From assembly GCA_963720515.1 (NCBI GenBank), contig OY970397.1:186001-250000 (forward strand): a stretch of 64,000 bases of DNA. Reading direction: 5' to 3'. Both the position numbers and the translations under genes were made by a program. Under the pieces are notes generated by a model. That model was not told where the DNA came from, did not search any database, and saw nothing but the letters and a program-made list of their open reading frames with translations. This DNA comes from G963720515 sp963720515 (GTDB lineage Bacteria; Actinomycetota; Thermoleophilia; Gaiellales; Gaiellaceae). Of the stretch, positions 35,301 to 44,171 are shown one piece after another; positions within the stretch are counted from its first letter, which is position 1; every line of letters begins with the position of its first letter.

Positions 35301-36182
35301 ATGCGCATAGCTGTCCTCGACGTCGGATCGAACACGGTCCGGCTCCTCGTCGCCGACCGAAACGAGCGCGGCCTCGTCGCCGTGCACGAGGCGAAGGAGC
35401 ATCTGGGCCTCGGCGAGGAGGTCGAGCGCGACGGCGTGATCTCGACCGAACGGCTGGCCCGCGCGGCCGTGTGCGTCCGCCGGTTCGCCCGCGACGCCCG
35501 CGAGTTCAACGCGGTCGCCCTCGAGGTGATCGTGACCGCGCCGGGGCGCCAGAGCGCCAACGCGGACGACCTCGTCGCCGTGCTGGCCGCGGCCGCCGGT
35601 GCGGCGGTCCGCGTCCTCTCGCCGGAGGAGGAGGGACGCCTCGCCTACGACGGCGCGCTCGCCGCGCTCGAGAATCCGCCCGCAACCGTGGCGGTCTGCG
35701 ACATCGGCGGCGGCTCGAGCGAGATCGCCGTCGGGACGCCGGACGCCGGGCCCGCCTGGCTCGTCTCCCTCGACGTTGGATCGCTCCGGCTCGCGCACCG
35801 GTTCCTCACGGAGGATCCGCCCGGCCGGAAGGCGCTCGCGGCGCTTCGCGCCGACGTGGCCGCGTCGCTCGACGGGTTGACGCCGCCCATGCCGAAGGCC
35901 GCGCTCGCGGCCGGAGGCGCCGCGCGGGCGCTCGCGAAGGTCGTCGGACCCGAGCTCGGCGAGGAGGAGCTGGCCGAGGCGGAGCGCCTGCTCGCTAAGC
36001 GGCCAGCCGCGGAAGTCGTGAAGCGCTACCGGATCCACCCCGCGCGGGCGCGGACGCTGCCCGCCGGCGCGGTGATCCTCTCCGAGGTGCAGCGGCTCCT
36101 CGGCGTTCCGCTCGGCGTGTCGCGCACCGGCCTTCGCGAGGGCGCGGCGCTCGCGCTGCTCTCCGAAGCCGCCGCGGCCTAG
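35301..36182 (+). CDS. ppx: Exopolyphosphatase (Ppx/GppA family)
   Basis: The 293-residue protein has the ASKHA ATPase fold: MRIAVLDVGSNTVRLLVAD (P-loop 1), the LSPEEEGRLAY motif, CDIGGGSSEIAVG (P-loop 2) and a late AGGAARALAK. The family removes terminal phosphate from polyphosphate or (p)ppGpp. It matches the short single-module actinobacterial form. ATG 35301 is chosen over ATG 35292. It follows ppk by 26 nt and its stop shares CTAG with the convergent CHAD-fusion gene. Confidence 0.92.
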   Translation: MRIAVLDVGSNTVRLLVADRNERGLVAVHEAKEHLGLGEEVERDGVISTERLARAAVCVRRFARDAREFNAVALEVIVTAPGRQSANADDLVAVLAAAAGAAVRVLSPEEEGRLAYDGALAALENPPATVAVCDIGGGSSEIAVGTPDAGPAWLVSLDVGSLRLAHRFLTEDPPGRKALAALRADVAASLDGLTPPMPKAALAAGGAARALAKVVGPELGEEELAEAERLLAKRPAAEVVKRYRIHPARARTLPAGAVILSEVQRLLGVPLGVSRTGLREGAALALLSEAAAA

Positions 36183-38002
36183 TAGCGGGCGCGGAACGCG
36201 TCGAGCAGGTCGAGGTCGTTCCCGTGGACGAGCAGCCGCTCGGCCTCGTCGAGCGTCGTCCAGCGCGCCTCGTCGACCTCCTTCGACGGCCGTAGCTCGC
36301 CCGTGTCCGGCTCCATCGTCCAGTAGCGAACGACCTTCGGGCGGCCCTTCGAGTCGACGTAGCGCGCGGTGAAGAGCTCGTCGCGGAGCGTGCAGCGGAG
36401 GCCCGTCTCCTCCTCGACCTCGCGGATGGCGCAGTCCTCGTCGGTCTCGCCGCGCAGGTTCTTGCCCTTCGGGAAGCTCCAGTCGTCGTAGGACGGCCGA
36501 TGCACCAGCACGACCTCGATGCCGCCGTTCCGGCGCCTGCTGACGACGCCCCCGGCCGCCCGCACCTCGGTCACGAGAACGCGGTCGCCCCCGCTCGCTC
36601 GAGCCGCTTCCAGGCCTTCGGGAACGCAGCGCGTGCGTCCCGCCTGCCGCTCACGCTCCCGCTCGACGAGGCGACCTGCGGCGAATGCGAGCCGGGTATC
36701 CGCGTCGGCGGGCAGGAGCGAGCGGATCAACTGCTCGGCGACGACGGCGTCCTGGTGCTCGCCAATCACGTCCTGGAGCTCCTTCGCGCGCGCGACCACG
36801 GTCCGGGCGTCCTTGCCCGCGAGCTCGGCTGCGTAGCGGGCCCGCTTGACGCGGATGCGAAGGCGGTGGAGCTGCGCGTCGGGCGCCTCTGCGGTCGTCC
36901 CCTTCGCGGCCGTGCGCAGGCCCGCGAACTCGGCCGCGGCCAGGTCGAGGAGCGACACATCGACGGCGAGGAGCGGCGGCGTGCGGGACGCCTCGTCCTC
37001 GAGCCGGTCGAGCAGGGCGAGGTAGCGGTCGCTCTCGAGCGTCGCGAGGAGCGTGGCACGGGCCTCGGCGCGGCGGCCGACGAGCTCCGGGACGAGGACG
37101 GACGCCGAGCGGGTTTCGTCGCCTCCGAGCGCGGCGACCTCGGCCTGGAGGTGCTCGAGAAGGACGTCGAGATCGCGGACCGGGCCGACCGCGCCTCCGA
37201 GCCAGGCGAGCTCGGCGCGGAGCTCCTCGGCCCAGGTGCGCTCCACGAGCGGCCCGGCGGCGCGGAGGATCGCGCGCAGGCGCCGCGTGGCGACGCGAAA
37301 GTCGTGCAGCTCCTCGGCGTCGAGCCCGAGCCGCGTGCCCGGGTCGTTCCGCAGGAGCGCCTCGACCTGCGCCTCGATCGCGGCGCGGAGCCGCTCGGCC
37401 TGCCGGTCGAACGCCGGCCGCGCCCGGGCCACGATGCCGGTCCGCAGGGCCATCGGCCGTCCTTCGGACGGCAGCGCGCCGGCCTCGTGCAGGCGCGACG
37501 CGAGCCGCTCGAGCGCGCCGTTGTCCCGGCCGCCCTCGATCGCCTCGATCTCGAGCTCGTCGAAGCGGCGCTCGACGCGGCGCCCGTCCATGACGGCGAC
37601 GCGGTCGACCAGGACGTTCGCCACCGGCTTCCCGTTCTCCGTCGCGCGGATCCCCGAGCGGCGCGTCCGGAGGACGACGAGCGGCTCGAGCTCGCCGCGG
37701 CGGACGAGGCCGAGGATCATCGCGGCGATCCCTTCGGGCACCGCGCGAGGCCCGCCGGCGGCCTCGAGCTCGAAGCACGAGTCGGCGTGGGGGATCTTGA
37801 GCTGCCAGACGCTCTTGCCGCGCTCGACCCGCCGCCTCAGGATGACGTCGAAGCGGCCCAGCCGGCGGTCGGACGTGTCGAGATAGGTCGAGGTGAACGC
37901 CCTCGGCTCGAGGGCGCGGCCGGGCATGGCGGGCAGCTCGAAGCCGGGCGGAATCGCGAGCTTCTGCCCGTGCTCGAAGCTCATCCGGACGGCGCTCGCC
38001 AT
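36179..38002 (-). CDS. CYTH-CHAD-Nudix triple-domain fusion, probable polyphosphate effector
   Basis: The 607-residue soluble protein has three modules. CYTH (1-190): TYLDTSDRRLGRFDVILRRR, VWQLKIP and ELEIEAIEGG are kept, but the ExExK start is altered (FEHGQKL). CHAD (about 200-420): ELHDFRVATRRLRAILRA, LGGAVGPVRDLDVLLEHL and LHRLRIRVKRARYA, with the basic residues that bind polyphosphate. Nudix (about 475-607): SFPKGKNLRGETDEDCAIREVEEETGL is an intact Nudix box of the MutT1/diadenosine-polyphosphate type. CYTH proteins cleave triphosphates. It is convergent with ppx, overlapping by CTAG. The joint role is inference. Confidence 0.88.
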   Translation of the reverse strand: MASAVRMSFEHGQKLAIPPGFELPAMPGRALEPRAFTSTYLDTSDRRLGRFDVILRRRVERGKSVWQLKIPHADSCFELEAAGGPRAVPEGIAAMILGLVRRGELEPLVVLRTRRSGIRATENGKPVANVLVDRVAVMDGRRVERRFDELEIEAIEGGRDNGALERLASRLHEAGALPSEGRPMALRTGIVARARPAFDRQAERLRAAIEAQVEALLRNDPGTRLGLDAEELHDFRVATRRLRAILRAAGPLVERTWAEELRAELAWLGGAVGPVRDLDVLLEHLQAEVAALGGDETRSASVLVPELVGRRAEARATLLATLESDRYLALLDRLEDEASRTPPLLAVDVSLLDLAAAEFAGLRTAAKGTTAEAPDAQLHRLRIRVKRARYAAELAGKDARTVVARAKELQDVIGEHQDAVVAEQLIRSLLPADADTRLAFAAGRLVERERERQAGRTRCVPEGLEAARASGGDRVLVTEVRAAGGVVSRRRNGGIEVVLVHRPSYDDWSFPKGKNLRGETDEDCAIREVEEETGLRCTLRDELFTARYVDSKGRPKVVRYWTMEPDTGELRPSKEVDEARWTTLDEAERLLVHGNDLDLLDAFRARY

Positions 38003-38440
38003 CTGCCACCGATCGTAGCCGAGTCCCTCTGCAGGGCTCCGGTCCTGTTACCAGATGGCACCAGGAATGCGACTTCGCCGGCACCCATGTGGCAAGGGTG
38101 CGGTCGGTGACCGTCGAGGAGAACGGCCTCCCCGCGCCGGTCACGCCCCCCGGCGGCTAGGGAGGCTCGGCGAAAGGACCGCTGAGCCGCAGGGCCGCGC
38201 TGAACGGCGCGAGCGCGGCGTCCTCAGTCGCGCCCGTACCGCCGGTACGAACGCTCCCTGCGTCCATGGCTCACACCGCCCATCGCACCCTGCGACGAGC
38301 GCCTCGTTCCGCCGACCCTCCTAGTCGGCCCCCGGAACGTCGTCCGCGTCGCCGGCGTCCCGCTCGGGGTCCGGAACCGGTGAGCCTTGCTCGGTCTCCT
38401 CGGGGTCTTGGGCCTCGGGGGCCTCAGTATTCTCCGTCGT
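38003..38440. other. Gene-poor spacer between the CHAD fusion and thrS
   Basis: Both flanking genes are transcribed outward. An 8-bp hairpin (GGCTCGGC 38164-38171 with GCTGAGCC 38181-38188, one G-T pair) is the clearest structure. I see no T-box, tRNA or recognised riboswitch. Its last part may hold a small acidic minus-strand gene. Longer frames here are not protein-like. Confidence 0.5.
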
Positions 38441-38443
38441 CAT
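38321..38443 (-). CDS. Possible 40-residue acidic protein overlapping the thrS start
   Basis: The ORF from ATG 38443 to TAG 38321 encodes a strongly acidic, disordered-looking peptide (MTTENTEAPEAQDPEETEQG, ending DDVPGAD). GGGGAGG lies about 9 nt upstream. Its start codon shares the palindrome CATG with the plus-strand thrS start, so the two genes would begin back to back on the same bases. Amino-acid bias could also come from the GC-rich antisense frame. Low certainty. Confidence 0.3.
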   Translation of the reverse strand: MTTENTEAPEAQDPEETEQGSPVPDPERDAGDADDVPGAD

Positions 38444-40335
38444 GAAGGTCATCCTCCCCGACGGCAAGGAACTCGAACTCGCCGACGACGCGACCGGGCT
38501 CGACGCCGCGCGCGCGATCGGGCCGAAGCTCGCGGAGCAGGCCGTCCTGGTGCGCTCGAACGGCTCCGTGCAGGACCTGCGGCTGCCGCTCACCGACGGC
38601 GCCGAGCTCCAGATCCTGACGACGCGCGACCGCCAGGACCCGGACGCCCTCTACGTGCTGCGCCACTCGACGGCGCACCTCCTCGCCGAGGCCGCGCGGC
38701 GGCTCTACCCGGGGACGAAGGTGGCGATCGGGCCGCCGATCGAGAACGGGTTCTACTACGACTTCGAGTTCCCGGAGCCGATCGGGGACGACGCGCTCGA
38801 GCGCCTCGAGGAGGAGATCCGCCGCGAGATCGCCGAGGGCCGGATCTGGGAGCGGAGCGAGACCACGCGCGAGGACGCGAAGCGGCTCTTCGAAGAGGCC
38901 GGCGAGCCGTACAAGGTCGAGCTCGTGGACACGGCCGAAGGGGACATCTCGCTCTACAAGCAGGGTGACTTCCTCGACCTCTGCCGCGGCCCGCACCTCC
39001 AGAACGCCGAGCCGATCAAGGCCGTGAAGCTCACGTCGCTCGCGGGCGCGTACTGGCGCGGGGACGAGAAGAACGCACAGCTCACGCGCGTGTACGGCAC
39101 GGCGTTCTTCGACCAGAAGGACCTCGACGAGTACCTCGAGCGCCTCGAGGAGGCGAAGCGCCGCGACCACCGCCGGCTCGGCAAGGACCTCGACCTCTTC
39201 GACTTCTCGGAGATGGCGCCGGGCATGGCGTTCTGGCAGCCGCGCGGGATGGAGATCTGGAACGTCCTCGAGGACCTGCGCCGCTCGGAGAACCGCAAGC
39301 GCGGCTACCACGAGGTGCGCACGCCGCAGCTCTACGACTCCGATCTCTGGCGCACGTCGGGCCACTGGGAGAAGTACGCCGAGCACATGTTCCGGCTCCA
39401 GATCGAGGACCGCGACTTCGGGCTCAAGCCGATGAACTGCCCCGGCCACTGCCTGCTCTTCTCCCTGCGGCCGCACTCCTACCGCGACCTGCCGCTCCGC
39501 CTCGCCGAGGCGGGGAACCTGCACCGCAACGAGCTCTCGGGCGTCCTCCACGGGCTCCTGCGCGTGCGGCACTTCGTCCAGGACGACGCGCACGTCTACT
39601 GCACGACCGAGCAGATCCACGACGAGCTCCTCGCCTGCCTCGACTACGGCTACTGGCTCTACGACCTGTTCGGGCTCGACATACGCGTCGAGCTGTCTCT
39701 GCGCCCGGACAACAAGCTCGGGACGGACGAGGAGTGGGACTTCGCCGAGGAGGCGCTCCGCAAGGCGCTCGCCGCGCGCGGGCTCGAGTACACGGAGTCG
39801 AGCGGCGAGGGCTCCTTCTACGGGCCGAAGATCGACCTCCACATGTCGCGACTCGCTCGGCCGCTCCTGGCAGCTCGGCACGGTGCAGCTCGACCTCCAG
39901 ATGCCGAAGCGCTTCGGCCTCACGTACCAGGGCGAGGACAACCAGGAGCACACGCCGGCGATGATCCACCGCGCGCTCCTCGGCTCGCTCGAGCGCTTCA
40001 TCGGCGTCTACCTCGAGCACACGGGCGGCGAGCTCCCCGTGTGGCTCGCGCCCGAGCAGGCCCGTGTCGTCCCGGTCGCCGAGGCCCATCGCGGCTTCGC
40101 CGAGGAGCTGGTCGCCGAGCTGGCCGAGCGCGGCGTGCGGGCGGGGCTCGACGAGCGGCCCGAGACGCTCGGCAAGCGGATCCGCGCGGCCGAGCTGGAG
40201 AAGATCCCGTACGTCCTCGTGGTCGGCGAGCGCGAGTCGCGCGACTCGCTGGCGGTGCGCCGGCGACACGGCGAGCAGACGACGGAGAGCCTCGACGCCC
40301 TTGCGGGCGAGATCCTCGATGCTGCTAAGGTCTAA
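38442..40335 (+). CDS. thrS: Threonyl-tRNA synthetase (frameshifted)
   Basis: The enzyme charges tRNA-Thr. Domains in order are TGS (MKVILPDGKELEL), the editing domain with HSTAHLLAEA and the Cys motif CRGPHL, the class II catalytic core (FRLQIEDRDFGLKPMNCPGHC, motif 2 HRNELSGVLHGLLRVRHFVQDD), and the anticodon domain. One extra base at about 39848-39850 shifts the frame. Without it the text reads SDSLGRSWQLGTVQLDLQMP. There is no ribosome-binding site; TATTCT ends 8 nt before the ATG, suggesting a leaderless mRNA. Corrected length is about 630 residues. Confidence 0.95.
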
Positions 40336-40390
40336 CCCTGCAAGCAGGAGCTTCCGTTCCTCACCTTCCGGGCCGCGGGCCTACGAAGGT

Positions 40391-40438
40391 TCAACCGCAT
40401 CCGATGGTTGACGGAGAGCTGCTGTTGGCAGCTTTTTT
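40391..40438 (+). terminator. Leader attenuator before infC-rpmI-rplT
   Basis: The hairpin TCAACC/GGTTGA (40391-40396, 40406-40411) is followed by AGCTGC/GCAGCT (40417-40422, 40428-40433) and six T (40433-40438). This is a true intrinsic terminator inside the 144-nt leader of infC. IF3-L35-L20 operons are often controlled by L20 or by an attenuator at this place. It may also simply end thrS. Confidence 0.7.
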
Positions 40439-40479
40439 CGTGTGACGAGGAGGAAGTTCAGCGCTTTGGTGATTGATCA

Positions 40480-41061
40480 GTGAGGCCGCGCCGCTTCGTG
40501 GAGCCGGTTCGCCCGTCGGGGCCGGACACCCGCATCAACGAGGCGATCCGCTCCCCCCAGGTTCGTCTCGTGGACGAGAACGGAGGGCAGCTCGGGATCA
40601 AGACGCGTGACGAGGCGCTCGAGTACGCGGTGAGCAAGGACCTCGACCTGGTCGAGGTGGCGGCGAGCGCCGACCCGCCGGTCTGTCGGGTCATGGACTA
40701 CGGCAAGTACCGGTACGAGCAGGAGCAGAAGGCCAAGGTCGCCCGGAAGCACCAGACGCAGATCAACGTCAAGGAGATCAAGTTCCGCCCGAAGATCGGC
40801 GTCCACGACTACGAGACGAAGAAGGGGCACGTCATGCGGTTTTTGACCGCGAAGGCAAAGGTGAAGGTGACGATCATGTTCCGGGGCCGCGAGGCCACGC
40901 ATCCGGAGCGCGGCCGCGACCTCCTCATGCGCCTCGCAGACGACGTCCAGGAGATCGGCCACATCGAGACGCAGCCCGTGCTCGACGGCCGCAACATGAC
41001 GATGGTCCTCGCCCCGAACAAGACGACCACCCAGCAACCCGCGGAGGCCGCCAGTGCCTAA
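40480..41061 (+). CDS. infC: Translation initiation factor IF-3
   Basis: The 193-residue protein has the N-domain (RINEAIRSPQVRLVDENGGQLG, DLVEVAASADPPVCRVMDYGKYRYEQEQK) and C-domain (VKEIKFRPKIGVHDYETKKGH, VTIMFRGREATHPERG). It keeps 30S subunits free and checks the start codon. A stop at 40474-40476 sets the upstream limit; GTG 40480 is the first start in frame. The C-terminus is Thr/Gln/Ala-rich. It overlaps rpmI by 8 bp. Confidence 0.96.
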   Translation: MRPRRFVEPVRPSGPDTRINEAIRSPQVRLVDENGGQLGIKTRDEALEYAVSKDLDLVEVAASADPPVCRVMDYGKYRYEQEQKAKVARKHQTQINVKEIKFRPKIGVHDYETKKGHVMRFLTAKAKVKVTIMFRGREATHPERGRDLLMRLADDVQEIGHIETQPVLDGRNMTMVLAPNKTTTQQPAEAASA

Positions 41062-41248
41062 GCAGAAGACCAACAAGGCCGCGAAGAAGCGCTTCAAGGT
41101 GACGGGCACCGGCAAGCTGAAGCGCCAGCACGCGATGCAGAGCCACAACCTGGAGAAGAAGTCGGCGAAGCGCCGGCGCGCGTTCCGCCGCGACCACGAC
41201 GTCGCGAAGGCGGACGAGCGCGAGGTCCGCCGGCTCCTCGGCCTCTGA
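41054..41248 (+). CDS. rpmI: 50S ribosomal protein L35
   Basis: The 64-residue basic protein begins PKQKTNKAAKKRFKVTGTGK, the usual L35 N-terminus. It starts at GTG 41054 inside infC and lies 12 nt before rplT. Full length. Confidence 0.96.
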   Translation: MPKQKTNKAAKKRFKVTGTGKLKRQHAMQSHNLEKKSAKRRRAFRRDHDVAKADEREVRRLLGL

Positions 41249-41260
41249 GGAGAGGAAGCA

Positions 41261-41620
41261 ATGGCACGCGTCAAGCGATCGGTGCACGCCCGCAAGAAGC
41301 GCCGCAAGGTGCTCGAGGAGGCCAAGGGCTACTTCGGCCAGGGCCATGTCTCCTACCGCAAGGCGAAGGAGCAGCTCCTCAAGTCGGACGTCTACGCCTA
41401 CCGCGACCGCAAGAACCGGAAGCGCGTCTTCCGCCGCCTCTGGATCATGCGGATCAACGCGGCCGCGCGCGCCGAGGGGCTCTCGTACAACCAGTTCGTC
41501 GCCGGCTGCAAGAAGGCCGAGATCGACCTCGACCGCAAGATCCTCGCCGACCTCGCGGTGAGCGACCCCGCGGCGTTCTCGGCCATCGCCGAGAAGGCCA
41601 AGGCCGCGCTCGCGAACTAG
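41261..41620 (+). CDS. rplT: 50S ribosomal protein L20
   Basis: The 119-residue protein begins ARVKRSVHARKKRRKVLEEA and contains YAYRDRKNRKRVFRRLWI and NAAARAEGLSYNQFVAG, all L20 hallmarks. It binds 23S rRNA early in assembly and may repress its own operon through the infC leader. A GGAGAGGA site precedes the ATG. Confidence 0.97.
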   Translation: MARVKRSVHARKKRRKVLEEAKGYFGQGHVSYRKAKEQLLKSDVYAYRDRKNRKRVFRRLWIMRINAAARAEGLSYNQFVAGCKKAEIDLDRKILADLAVSDPAAFSAIAEKAKAALAN

Positions 41621-41660
41621 GGCCACGGCCGACGAGACCGTCCCGCAGGCCTTCCGCCGC

Positions 41661-42614
41661 ATGGCGACGGAGGCCTTCGAGGCGGGCGGGTCGCCGCTCT
41701 ACGCCCGCCTCGCGCGCGAGTACGCCGACGATCCGGTCGTGGAGGAGATCGCGGGCGGCTACAAGCCGCGCTGGAACGCGCCGCTCCTCGTCTTCGCCGG
41801 CGTCCACCTCCTCGCGCTGCGCGGGGAGGAGCAGGACCCGTGGTCGCGGCTCGGAGACGTGCTGCGCGAGCGGCGCGAGTTCCTCGCGCGCTTCGTCGCC
41901 GAGCAGGCGATCCAGACGAACGAGGTACAGCGCTCCTGGGCCCTTCTGCCCGCGTTCCTCTCGGTTGCCGGCGAGCGGCCGCTCGATCTCGTGGAGCTCG
42001 GGCCGAGCGCCGGCCTGAACCTCGTCTGGGATCGCTACCGCTACCGCTACCCCGCCGGGGAGTGGGGCGACCCGGACGCGGGGCTCGTGCTCGAGGGGGA
42101 GGCGCTCGGCGGGCCGCCGGCCGAGCTCCTCGCGCGGCGGCCGGTCGTGCGCGGCCGGCTCGGGATCGACCGGGCGCCCGTGGACGTCACTGACGACGAT
42201 GCGGCCCTCATCCTCGAGGCGTTCGTCTGGCCCGACCAGGAGGCCAGGCTCGAACGCCTCCGCGCGGCGATCGAGATCGTGCGGCGGGACCCGCCCGAGA
42301 TCGTGCGCGGCGACTACGTCGACGAGCTCCCACGCGTGCTCGCGGCGCGGCGCGAGGACGGCCTCACGGTCGTCTTCCACTCGGTGTCCACCGCCTACGT
42401 GCGCCGCGAGGAGCGCGAGGGCCTGTACGGGGAGATCGAGGCCGCGGGGGCGGAGGGGCCGCTCGCCTGGGTGTCGTACGAGTTCACGGACGAGGACGGC
42501 GCGGACCCGGCGTTCGAGGGCAGCGCGATCGACCTCCGCGTGTGGCCGGGCGGCGAGCGGACGCGGCTCGCGCGCGCCGACGGGCATGGCAACCGGCTCC
42601 GGTGGCTCGCGTGA
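41661..42614 (+). CDS. DUF2332 family protein
   Basis: The 317-residue protein carries DUF2332 landmarks: GGSPLYARLAREYADDP, EVQRSWALLPAFL, LDLVELGPSAGLNLVWDRYRYRY and VFHSVSTAYVRREER. The GPSAGLNL segment resembles a methyltransferase SAM loop, but the family has no proven activity. The homologous N-terminus seems to begin about 13 codons before ATG 41661 with no start codon there, so the true start is uncertain. Its TGA overlaps the methyltransferase GTG. Confidence 0.8.
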   Translation: MATEAFEAGGSPLYARLAREYADDPVVEEIAGGYKPRWNAPLLVFAGVHLLALRGEEQDPWSRLGDVLRERREFLARFVAEQAIQTNEVQRSWALLPAFLSVAGERPLDLVELGPSAGLNLVWDRYRYRYPAGEWGDPDAGLVLEGEALGGPPAELLARRPVVRGRLGIDRAPVDVTDDDAALILEAFVWPDQEARLERLRAAIEIVRRDPPEIVRGDYVDELPRVLAARREDGLTVVFHSVSTAYVRREEREGLYGEIEAAGAEGPLAWVSYEFTDEDGADPAFEGSAIDLRVWPGGERTRLARADGHGNRLRWLA

Positions 42615-43333
42615 TCACCTCCGCGGCCAACCCGAGGCTCAAGCTCGTCCGGCGCCTCGAGTCGCGCTCCCAGCGCGAGCGGCTCGGCCTCTTCGTCGCC
42701 GAGGGCGAGGACCTCGTCACGGCCGCGCTCGACGCGGGGCTCGAGCCCGCCGAGGCGCTGGTGGACGGCGAGCGTCCCGTGCTGGCCGACCGCCTCCCGG
42801 GGGCGGAGACGGTCGCACCGGAGCTCATGGCGTCGCTCTCCACGCTGCCGCACCCCGCGCGCGTGGTGGCCGTGTTTCGGCGGGCCGATCTTCCGTCCGG
42901 CGCGGAGGCGCCGGTCGGCCTCGCGCTCTGGCGCGTCCACGACCCCGGGAACGTGGGGACGCTCCTCCGCAGCGCGGATGCGCTCGGGCCGGCGTTCGTC
43001 GCGCTGTCGGCCGGCTGCGGCGACCCGACGGGCCCGAAGGGGCTCCGCGCGGCGATGGGCTCGACGTTCCGCGTGCCGCTCGTCCGCTTCGAGGACGCGC
43101 CCGGTCCGCGGATCGCGCTCGTTCCGCACGGCGGCATGCCGCTCGGCGAGGTGGAGATCGGCCCGCGCGTGACCTGGGTGCTCGGCGCGGAGCGGGAGGG
43201 ACTGCCGGAGGACGTGCTCGCCGGCTGCGACGCCGCGGTGACGATCCCGCTCGCCGGCGATGCGGAGTCGCTGAACGTCTCCGCCGCCGGCGCGATCGCG
43301 CTCTACGAGACAGCGCGGCGCCGAGGCGCCTGA
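42611..43333 (+). CDS. SpoU/TrmH-family RNA 2'-O-methyltransferase
   Basis: The 240-residue SPOUT enzyme has an N-terminal substrate-binding part (ITSAANPRLKLVRRLESR, FVAEGEDLVTAAL) and the knotted catalytic domain with HDPGNVGTLLRSADALG, TWVLGAEREGLP and IPLAGDAESLNVSAAGAIALYE. It likely methylates a ribose in rRNA or tRNA. It starts at GTG 42611 (GTGA overlap with DUF2332). Its place between rplT and pheS suits RNA modification. Confidence 0.9.
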   Translation: MITSAANPRLKLVRRLESRSQRERLGLFVAEGEDLVTAALDAGLEPAEALVDGERPVLADRLPGAETVAPELMASLSTLPHPARVVAVFRRADLPSGAEAPVGLALWRVHDPGNVGTLLRSADALGPAFVALSAGCGDPTGPKGLRAAMGSTFRVPLVRFEDAPGPRIALVPHGGMPLGEVEIGPRVTWVLGAEREGLPEDVLAGCDAAVTIPLAGDAESLNVSAAGAIALYETARRRGA

Positions 43334-43428
43334 CCTACCAGGCCCCGCCGCCCCCTCCTCCGCCCGCGCCGCTCCCCGGCGGGGAGAGCGCGCTTGCCGA
43401 AGCTGGGCCCGGTGGGGGATATTCCAGG

Positions 43429-44136
43429 TCAGGGCCGTTCGGCGACCCAGACCGTGTCCTCGCCGTCCGTGTACGGGCGGCGGTCGAACCAGCCGTAGGA
43501 GGCGACGACGCGGAAGCCCGCCTCCTCGAGCAGCTCGCCCCAGCGCTCGACGGGGAGCCAGGCGAGCCGCATCGACGTCTCGCCCGACGCGCCGCGCACG
43601 TCGAGGACGAGCACCCGCTCGCGCACGTTCCACGCCGCCCGTTCCCAGATGCCCGGCTCGCGCTCGAGCCAGCGGCCGTTCGTCTCCTCGATGTCCTCGC
43701 TCGACGGCGCGAAGACGTCGAAGACGAGCCGCCCGCCCGGGCGGAGGAGCGCGCGGATCGCGCCGAGCGCCTCGAGCCGCGTCGCGTCGGTCTCCATGTG
43801 GAGGAGCGCGCGGAACGGGACGATGACGAGCCCGACCGGCCCGTCCACGGGCGGCGAGCGCAGGTCGCCTTCGCGCAGGTCGAGGAGCTCCGCGACGCCG
43901 GCCGCCTCGGCGCGCGCCCGCGCGACCCCGAGCATGCCCGCCGAGGAGTCCACGCCGATCACGCGGACGCCGGCCTGCGCGATCGGCACCGCGATCCGTC
44001 CCGTGCCGATGCCGAGCTCGACGACCGGGCCGCCGTCGGCGGCCGCCTCCTCGACGTAGAACGCGACGTCCTCGGTCACGCTGCGGCTCCAGTCGTCGTA
44101 GAGCTCGGCGATCGAGTCGTACGCGCTGTCGGTCAC
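43429..44136 (-). CDS. SAM-dependent methyltransferase
   Basis: The 235-residue class I methyltransferase shows YDSIAELYDDWS, SAM loop VVELGIGTGRIAVPIAQAG with VDSS after it, and the later strand LRPGGRLVFDVFAPS. Substrate unknown. GTG 44136 follows a TGAGGG site. It is divergent from pheS and convergent with the SpoU methyltransferase, separated by a 95-bp spacer without evident features. Confidence 0.85.
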   Translation of the reverse strand: MTDSAYDSIAELYDDWSRSVTEDVAFYVEEAAADGGPVVELGIGTGRIAVPIAQAGVRVIGVDSSAGMLGVARARAEAAGVAELLDLREGDLRSPPVDGPVGLVIVPFRALLHMETDATRLEALGAIRALLRPGGRLVFDVFAPSSEDIEETNGRWLEREPGIWERAAWNVRERVLVLDVRGASGETSMRLAWLPVERWGELLEEAGFRVVASYGWFDRRPYTDGEDTVWVAERP

Positions 44137-44171
44137 AAGGCCCTCACGAGGCACGATGATACGCTCCGCCG

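Noticed and set aside
38055..38324. An 89-residue plus-strand ORF in the spacer before thrS
   Set aside because: Composition is Arg/Pro-biased with no start signal and no family pattern.
38003..38440. A T-box, riboswitch or tRNA before thrS
   Set aside because: No T-box sequence, no TTCGA arm and no recognised aptamer core; only one short hairpin is clear.
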